In this document: positions 56,560 to 64,000 of the stretch, piece by piece
Position numbering within the stretch: position 1 is the stretch's first letter
How the letters are laid out: each line of letters starts with the position of its first letter
Assembly: GCA_015039465.1 (NCBI GenBank)
Contig: MU130710.1
Span: forward strand, 1-64,000
Origin: Phlegmacium glaucopus
Taxonomy: Eukaryota > Basidiomycota > Agaricomycetes > Agaricales > Cortinariaceae
DNA: 64,000 bases
Direction of reading: 5' to 3'
Position numbers and translations under genes: made by a program
Notes under the pieces: model-generated
The model's database searches: none
The model's input: the letters and a program-made list of their open reading frames with translations, nothing else
Told to the model about the DNA's origin: nothing

Positions 56560-57266
56560 TTAAGTCTCGTTTCCCTTCAATACAGAAGCATAGGATCTTG
56601 GTTCTGTATGCTGCTCTTCGGGAATCTGTTCCCACTCATCATCTTCCCATTGGTATTCTAGACCCTCATCATCATCTTCCAAAGCAATAACATTTCGAAC
56701 TTTCTGCACGACTTCGAAATCTTTTGCGACGCCTGATTAGAATTATTTGATCATGAGCCTCCATTTAAAAAAATTTAAAAAAAATTAAGACGAAAAGCTT
56801 ACCTTTCCGCTTGGCGGGTCGTGCAATATCGAGTAAGGAAATCGTCATATCGGTGTGGTGGCGGCGGGTATTGCTTGTGTCTATAAAGTCGATTTTGAAG
56901 TTGTAAACGTCTTCTTCACGAATGAAAAGCTCTCCGTCGTCGACCTCAGTCCCGCTAAGGAAAGATTTACTGTTCCACTGCATGCCTTCCAGTCTGCTTC
57001 GGGACCGATGTTCCCCCTTGTATGTGTAGAACGACTGGTTAATTTCACGGCTTCAGCTCCTTATCGTCAGAAAATAGAAGGGTCGTTACTGACCTCATTT
57101 CCAGGAGTTTCGGCAAAAGCTCTATGGAACAGGGTTCCCTCCTGGTGAGCCTTTTGTCGAACGTGCTGAAGGAGGGAAGTATTAAAAGTACTGCACGCAG
57201 CTACTGACGGTTCTGACTTACTTTATTGAACGCTGTGCGAAGAGGAATGCCTTTTGATCTAGTCAT
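56560..57266 (-). CDS. Small hypothetical protein with acidic C-terminus
   Basis: Four exons. ATG 57264-57266 begins MTRSKGIPLRTAFNKHVRQK, AHQEGTLFHRAFAETPG. Exon 3 holds most of the protein: QWNSKSFLSGTEVDDGELFI, REEDVYNFKIDFIDTSNTRR and HHTDMTISLLDIARPAKRK. Exon 4 is VAKDFEVVQKVRNVIALEDD followed by an acidic Trp-containing stretch (YQWEDDEWEQIPEEQ), ending VLKGNET at TAA 56560-56562. All introns are short with standard signals. I recognise no domain; the basic N-terminus and acidic end could suit a nuclear protein. Confidence 0.6.
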
Positions 57267-57841
57267 TGAGGTATGAAGTGAAGTGTTTCAGCAAGTGTTA
57301 AAGTTTGGTTAGCTAGTGTGCGGTAGTTGAGGTGGAACTTGGAATCCAAGGGTTGTAGCAGGTAAAAGCTGCCACTGGCAAGTTTTTGGTTGTGAATGAA
57401 AATTAGCATATCAAGTGGCCTTTATGTAGCCGTACAGGCTTTGTAACACTCGGAGGTAAAACGACTCATGAGTCATTGGAAAGTAGCCTAGGTGAGTCAC
57501 AACTTGAACAGCTTGGGCGGTTTGGCACGGGCAGTGGGTACCGGCATCAATTGAAAGCAGTGCCGGTTGCAACCAGTTGCAACCACTGCAGTCATCCAGG
57601 CACGTCAATAAGTCACGTAAATTGTTATGAGCAGCGTAGAGTCATAGCGATTACCCAGTACTGACAGGCGGCACAGGCCGAAGGTCGACCGCATCCGCTG
57701 ATCTGACTCTTAGTAATCAAAGACCTCCAAGTTTCTCACGTTTTTCGTCTCTCTGATAACGAAATGCAAGTTGGAGTGAAATAAAATAGATGATTGTTCA
57801 TGATCGAGTAATAGAATCACAAAGCGCCTCTCGCTTTCCGT
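57267..57841. other. Intergenic, no gene seen
   Basis: Upstream flank of the small hypothetical gene and downstream flank of the GH92 gene. Short frames at 57411-57664 are not supported. Confidence 0.55.
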
Positions 57842-60800
57842 TTAGTCATAGCCTCCGGTTGACAAGGAAGGCGGAAGCGCGCCTTCACCACTGCCACATC
57901 CCAGTGTGATGTCGTCAGTCAGGGAAAGTTCAACTAAGGAACCGTTAACGAAAACATCCCAGTCGAGGTAACAATTTGACTTGTAAGGTTTTCCGTTTAC
58001 AGTAACGCTCTAGGAAAATAAAATAAGTTCAGGGAGTCACTGTTATGAAGGTCATAGTTAGGATTCAAGGTTTGGTAATCGTACCTGAACAAATACTTTG
58101 CCGCCAGTGCCATCAGGAGGATTTCCTGTGAATCCTTGTGATATGATCGTCGTGGTCGTATTGAATAATGGGTTAAAGAAATAAATTTGAGGGAAGAAAG
58201 GGGAAGATAACAAGTACTGGGTAGTCGCTGGGAGAGGATAAAGCCCAGCTAGATAGAAAAAGATATAACTTCCCATCGCCCCTAAGATAGAAAGATTTTA
58301 TCACCAACTACACACTTGATAAATCATCGCTCATTACCTGAATCTGAAAAATATTAGTGAGTCAATCAGAAAATAATAACCCTGGACAACAGAAATTAGT
58401 GCTCACCATCATTACCAGGCAACCCATTTATCGATGTGTTAAATGATTGTGCGATTATCTGCCTCGACCTTTGCGTGCTCAGACCTGGGCGGTTGGCGTA
58501 ATGATACATGAAAGGTATTTGCTGGGAAGGTTCATCGGACACATCAATATATTCCTATCAATAAAAACATTAGATCCGGGAGAGCGTCAGCGAGCGAAGG
58601 AATTCCAACTTGGTCAAAGATGAAATCGAGACGGGCTATAAAGTCGTCTACTCCTCCTTGAAGTTCGATCAACTTTGCGGTATCTTGTGGTACATACTGC
58701 GTGAAAGTAAAGATTATGCCAAGGGTATCGTCTATGTAAATTTAGGAAAACATATACCTGCGAATACTATTAAATTTCAACCGACATTATTAGCTCTAAG
58801 GATCAATTGAAGTTAAATCTGGCGTACAATAATGGGAGATGCTTGAGAGAGAGAATTATCTATCAGCGAAGCCGGCATGATTTAGATGCCGATGAGACGC
58901 ACATTCATAGAAACCATCCCGATTAGCGGCATTCAAGAAGCATGTAGAATGAGCAGGATCATGTACACTGCAATGCCTAGGATCTGTGAAGTTGAATGTC
59001 CCATTGGCAAACCGAGGCTTCCATTACTCAGATCAAAAAATGCTTATACTTGATATCAAGGTCTCACCTGCATTACTCCTACTACGTTTGGACTATCGGG
59101 AATTGTGATATTGGGGTTCCACAGATTCATGAAATTCGCCGCTCGTTTAAGATACTTGGAAGCATAGTTAAGCAAAAGAGCGAAGCAACAGCAGATAGGT
59201 AATGGGGACACCTTCTGTGTATCTTCTGTCTTTCCGAGAGCTTTAGCGACTTGAGAAATAGCAAAATCATTGAAAGAATGCTACGGTTCGATGTCGTAAT
59301 TGCATGTTGTAGGAGGCGAAGTCTGAAAGTACATACCTCGAGGGTTCGAGAAACTTGTTTAGTATTCGCACCACCTGAATCGAACATGTCCTGCGGGATA
59401 TATCCTGCACAAAAAATTGGCAGAGAAAGGAAGAAACATTATAACAAAGCAAGAGGAGGGCAGTCAAAAATTACACACCAAGCTGTTTCCAAACATCAGC
59501 TTGCCTGCCTTGTAAATTCCAGTTTGGCGATTGGATTTCTGCATCGGCTAGCAATGCATTGTACAAATCAGTCGCAGAAACATTCAATGCGGCTGCTTGT
59601 TTATTGAATCTGGAAAGGATAAATCAGCGTTTAATATCAAGCAGGACGCGGTTAATAATATTGCATGAGACAACAACGTACTTGACGAAGAATTCTCCCA
59701 AGATTGGATCGGCATCTATACACAAGTCAGAAGTAGAGTCATTGTCGAAGCAGATCAGAAATCCTCTTCAACATACTCGTTCCTCCTTGAATGAAATGCA
59801 TAGCTGTAGCTCCGCGACATTCAGGCAGCCACCCTGCGTCTTTGAAGTCAATTTTCCGTTGATGCCTAGATTGAATAATATATAAACAAACCTTCATGTT
59901 TCTGGATATCTATCATCCCTCGTACGATTCTTGAAAATGTGACTGGATCATGTAGGGACATGAGTGGATAAAGGGTTCGGTATGTATCCCACTTTTATTG
60001 AGATGTCTCATTGCTTTGTCCATGGGGAAGGAGGGAGACGAAAGACATACATTGCAATATAACGAGTCGTAATAAGGTTCTGTCGATGTCCACTTTGGGT
60101 TTTCCCCGCTATCTGAATACCATTTAGTACATAAATATGGATACAGAAAGATTTTGCGATATTAGCAAAGATGATTTGGACGTACAGTCAGCTGGTGATA
60201 CGTGGGTTCGATAAAGCTCACAACGCCAATAACACCGTCAGTTCCACGGAATATAAAAAATGGAAAGCACAGACTCACAGACGAATAAAACAATTGCACA
60301 GTTTCTAAAGGTATACCGGTCGCATCTACTTGTATCCGTCCAAGCAACTCATTCCACTGTGCACGATTGGCAGCATGCACACTATCAAAATCGAAATTGG
60401 GTATCTCTTCTTCCGCATTTGCACAGGCCTGAGCACTGGAAATAAAGGAAACTCCAACACGAACGAGGATTGTGGTCGTCTTTCCTGCAGGTGCAGGTGA
60501 GAAAGTGAATAAAGCTCCCATTTCTGATACGAAACCTTGAAAAAAAAAAGGGACGACGGGAATGAAATTGATGTGTATAGGGTAACGGGAAAGTGTTCAC
60601 CGTAATAAACTTGTAAGATGTTGGTTGTACCACTGACGGGGAAATTTGAGACCCAAACACCATATTCAATTGGTTTACCAAGTGTGTAGCCCGCTCCTTG
60701 GAATGAAACACAAGTGAAAGCCTCATACCGTCCTAAACAAAATGGCACTTAATCGAAGTCAACCTCAACAGTTCTTACTGAACTCACCTGGCCCAAATGA

Positions 60801-61817
60801 GGCTGCAAACGAAGCTCCTCCTTGAACTTGGGCGTTGTCGGGATCGAGTGTCATGACGGGATTTGTGCTGCTTTTTTGTCCATCATTTGTCAGGTCTACG
60901 AGGATACGCGGGTTAGTGGTGCCAGCTGGGAATGTGTATCTGTGAAGTGCGGTCCTCCGAGTTGAAGTAAGTTCGACTCGAACAGAGTTTGACTATAATA
61001 ACCGAGGTCATTGAAGGTCTTGGAACAGTGAGAGTAAAAAGTGCGTACCAAGTTGGTAGAAAAATATCCTGGAGATGCGAAATCGTCTGGAAAACCTGAT
61101 AACCGTAAATTTCAACAAAACATGGACCTAGAGGCGAGAAAAAGGGAATGGACCGAACCATCTGGTAATATTTTCCTGAGTAGCTTACGTCTAGCAATTG
61201 ACGTAGGACATTTTTCGAACGACGAGCACTGAGCGAACGGGAATATCTTGAAATTCGACAATGGTACGGACTGCCACAGTTATCAAAACACGGCATTTCA
61301 TGAGGCAAAAAAGCGAAAAAGAGACTGACGCCACCTGTGCCAGTATCATGCAATTGTGAAAAACCAGTGACATTGTAGATAGGGTTTGCATCATATCCAG
61401 CATGCTTTTCGGTGAAAGTGTATTCATGAATTTTGGTACTACTTTTGGAGTTTATAGAAATAGACTTGCGTTTCCTGGAGAATCCGTGTCCATGCCTACT
61501 TTGACCATCCCTTGGGGTAGGTTAGCGCCTAATAAGGGTTAAATGTTGAGTCTGATAAAGATTGGGATTGGTGTACGTACCAGGAAAGACGTGTCCTCCA
61601 TTGGTGGTGCCGATGAAAGGCAACACAAAACTGGCTGGATCGGTGATTTTAGGGATGGGTGGTCCAGGATGATAACTATTCGCACTGGCGGTGGTTCTAC
61701 CGGTGATGATACAATTAGCGCAAGAACAAAAAGTCGAAATTAAACGCACTGAGCATCGACCAAGACAAGTGTCGCAGTGACAGAAAATAAGTTGATCAAT
61801 AATATCCCTGACTTCAT
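57842..61817 (-). CDS. Secreted GH92 alpha-mannosidase
   Basis: Predicted extracellular exo-acting alpha-mannosidase on N- or O-linked mannans. ATG 61815-61817 gives a signal peptide MKSGILLINLFSVTATLVLV with DAQ cleavage region; the first intron uses donor gtgcgt. GH92 landmarks in order: SFVLPFIGTTNGGHVFPG, LPQGMVKVGMDTDSPG, AGYDANPIYNVTGFSQLHDT, the N-terminal beta-domain (GAGYTLGKPIEYGVWVS; KTTTILVRVGVSFISSAQAC), the linker RAQWNELLGRIQVDA, helical exons with QLGYIPQDMFDSGGANTKQV and SRTLEYAFNDFAI, FEGNDGSGAMG-type catalytic region before SYIFFYLAGLYPLPATTQYL, and the C-terminal NGSLVELSLTDDITLGCG. Stop TAA 57842-57844. More than ten exons; no breaks noticed. Confidence 0.85.
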
Positions 61818-62584
61818 CTCGATTGAGTTTGTGGCTAGCTAGGTCGCAGTCTGGCAAAGGCGTCGTTTGTTCGTTCTTATATGGAAGTCCTCGGTTTTGG
61901 GAGAACGGTTGTCGGGGCAAGGTCCAAGAAGGTCGTACGGCATGCTTGAAGGAAAAGAATTAGAACGGTCGTTGAGACTCGGACTCGAGCGAATAAGATA
62001 CATACATAATTCTTGTCCCAATTTAGTAATAAAAACTGGCTTCGAATTTCATGAAATACAAAATGTATGGGAAATATTAGGCGAAGAAACGAAGGGATAA
62101 TTGCGTCTGGATGAAATTCGCGTCGGCAAGGCTGAATACCATGCCAGATTTTCCTGTCTGCTCGTCCAATGTGCGTAGGACCTGTAAAGCGGGACTTGCC
62201 GGCTCGTGTCGGGCCTTCGGGCATCCCTCTGTGAAAAGCAGAAGGCCCTGAATAGTATATTTTAGCAGAGCTGCGACAGAGAATGTCGATGACGGGCGCT
62301 CGTCGTCCCGGTTTTCCAGTCCTTATACTATCGAGCGTTTTCGATTCTCATATCAAGACTGGTCACGAGTCTGTCATACATACAGAACATTGGTCTTTGG
62401 ACGAGGGGACAGAGGGACACTAATGTTAGGCTCAATATGGCAATTCCTATATAGTGATGCTTATGTCATCGACTTTCTCGCAACAGCACCACACAATATT
62501 TGCGGACAGGTGATAGTGAGATTACTGCTACGTCTTTGATCAAATTAGATTGGAGGAAGTACTACTACTCAAACGGTACAAATT
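61818..62584. other. Intergenic, no gene seen
   Basis: It contains the upstream region of the GH92 gene. Frames at 61867-62224 on both strands overlap each other and lack a recognisable product. Confidence 0.5.
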
Positions 62585-64000
62585 TCAGGCCTTTTGAACA
62601 GTCCTAAGATACTTCTCGAACAGACTTTTGTTGGTACTGGGGCTGCCTGTATCAGATTCCAGCTCAAACCATTCTGCGTTTTTCTCCCACAAGGCGTAGA
62701 AAACGTCGAGTTTACTGGGATCGGTGAAGTACAGGTAGCTGTACACAGCACGCCATGCACTGTCAAGTGCACCAACGACCCACCTGGAACGTAAAATCAG
62801 GACCACCGTACTACGGACGAAGAAATTAAATAGACTTACGCATGACGAACACTCAAAGCTTCTCCAGCAAAGTGGAGTTTGTTGTCGGCAGCGGGACGGC
62901 TCAGAGCTGTGTACATGTCGCCGAAATCTCCAGGTCCGAAAAATGCAAATGCACCTTACGTTACACAGTTAGCCTCGCAAACACTTGATAATCTTAATGT
63001 TTACTAACCTCCAGTCAAGGGGTTATGGTTCCAGTCCCAAGAATACATTTCCTTGAATCTGCTCGTCAGATAGCTGACATCGACATTGTGAACCGCAGCA
63101 AGATCGGCCAAAACTAGCGCTTTGAGCTGATCTTCATACTGCTGTTGACCAGTGCCGATCAAGGCCCCAAGTCGTTCAGAATCATATGTCCAGCAGTAAC
63201 TAGCAATAAGAGTGGTCGACGGGGTTTCGGAGTAGACGCCGTAAGATGGATAAACAATGGTGCGAATGGGAAGATCGGTGAACGACTGGCCACCAACGAT
63301 GTTGAAATTGTTGCCATCCCGATCCTGCCCAGTGGTCCACCATGTCTCACTAAACCGGATACCAACCTTGATTGAAGGACCGTAATCTGACGCGCGAAGA
63401 GCGTTAGCCTGGACAACATCAAGTTTACTTCCAGTCAGGTCAATTGCCCTGAGGTTGGGCATAGGAAGTGTTGAAATGACGTGAGAGTACACATGCTCTT
63501 GGCCTCCAGCTGTGACTGTCAAAGTAGAATCGGCAGAGTCGGGATTCGTTAAAGCAATAGAGGTAACTGGCGAGTTCAATGTGATAACACTGTCGCCTGC
63601 TTGTTTCCTAATTGCTGCTTCCATAGTATCGGGGAGAACGTGCGATCCTCCACTGAATAAACGATCACAGCATAAATAAGCGGCTCTGTATGAAGAAAAA
63701 ATAAGGACGTACTCAATGCACTTCCAGTCTATCACTCCGTCGCCGGCCTGTCCAAATGCGATCGCTTCTAATACTGTTTCAGTAAGTCCTCTATCATACC
63801 ATCCCGTGCTTTTGTCGAAGGTTTCCAGCCAGTTGACGACTTTGGTTGATAGATGGTCTTCCGGTATCCCAAGAGAAGGGTCTGGTGTGTACGCAAAGGA
63901 CATGTAAGAGCGGGTGGAGTGGGCATCCGCCCCCATCATCTTATCCCAGCCTGTCGTTGTGTGATTTTTTAGGTCGTCATAAAGCGCCTCGGCAAAAGGG
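62585..64000 (-). CDS. Flavin amine oxidase, 3' part (runs off the window)
   Basis: FAD-dependent oxidase of the monoamine/L-amino-acid oxidase type. Only the middle and C-terminal part lie here; the N-terminal FAD-binding GxGxxG region is beyond position 64000. Visible blocks: FAEALYDDLKNHTTTGWDKM, TVLEAIAFGQAGDGVIDWKC, GGSHVLPDTMEAAIRKQAGD, VISTLPMPNLRAIDLTGS, IKVGIRFSETWWTTGQDR, MYSWDWNHNPLTGG, and the C-terminal flavin motif LHFAGEALSVRHAWVVGALD. It ends SLFEKYLRTVQKA at TGA 62585-62587. At least four exons. Confidence 0.85.

Overview
The window looks like a piece of a mushroom-forming basidiomycete (Agaricomycetes) genome. Genes are on both strands and are cut by many short introns of about 48-60 nt with GT..CTNAY..AG signals. 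Several predicted proteins belong to families I associate with Agaricomycetes, and there are nested DNA and LTR transposons. No rRNA, tRNA or CRISPR array was found. Exon structures were read by hand from splice signals and reading frame, without transcript data.

Layout. 1-8 kb: a five-exon hypothetical gene, an 8-unit minisatellite with hairpin units, a kinase fragment, and a complete UDP-glycosyltransferase gene. 7.3-23 kb: a transposon graveyard. It holds a 613-bp non-autonomous hAT element, a 211-bp fold-back element, a 9.3-kb hAT element (8-bp target duplication) split by a Ty1/copia retrotransposon (5-bp duplication), and a host gene broken by three elements nested inside one another. 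24-33 kb: a compact housekeeping block with PIG-X, a RING-CH membrane protein, an SR splicing factor, a mitochondrial PPR-like protein, a PP28/PDAP1 protein and complex I subunit NDUFA6, arranged partly as head-to-head pairs. 34-44.5 kb: a single-pass membrane protein, a large kinase fusion gene, FES1 and a short three-exon gene. 44.5-48 kb: no convincing intact gene.

The outstanding feature is at 48-55.7 kb. A P-loop GTPase gene of a fungal family runs into a 5.8-kb tandem array of intron-like units of about 53 nt. Between each AG acceptor and the next GT donor lie exactly 3 nt (6 nt once). I counted 103 such microexons giving 104 codons, with no stop codon. They are entered in phase 0 from the upstream exon, and the frame continues open through four conventional downstream exons to a stop. 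The stitched codons read like a charged helical protein. If transcripts confirm it, about 100 residues are encoded one codon per exon.

56.5-64 kb: a small acidic-tailed hypothetical protein, a secreted GH92 alpha-mannosidase with a signal peptide, and the 3' part of a flavin amine oxidase gene that runs off the window.
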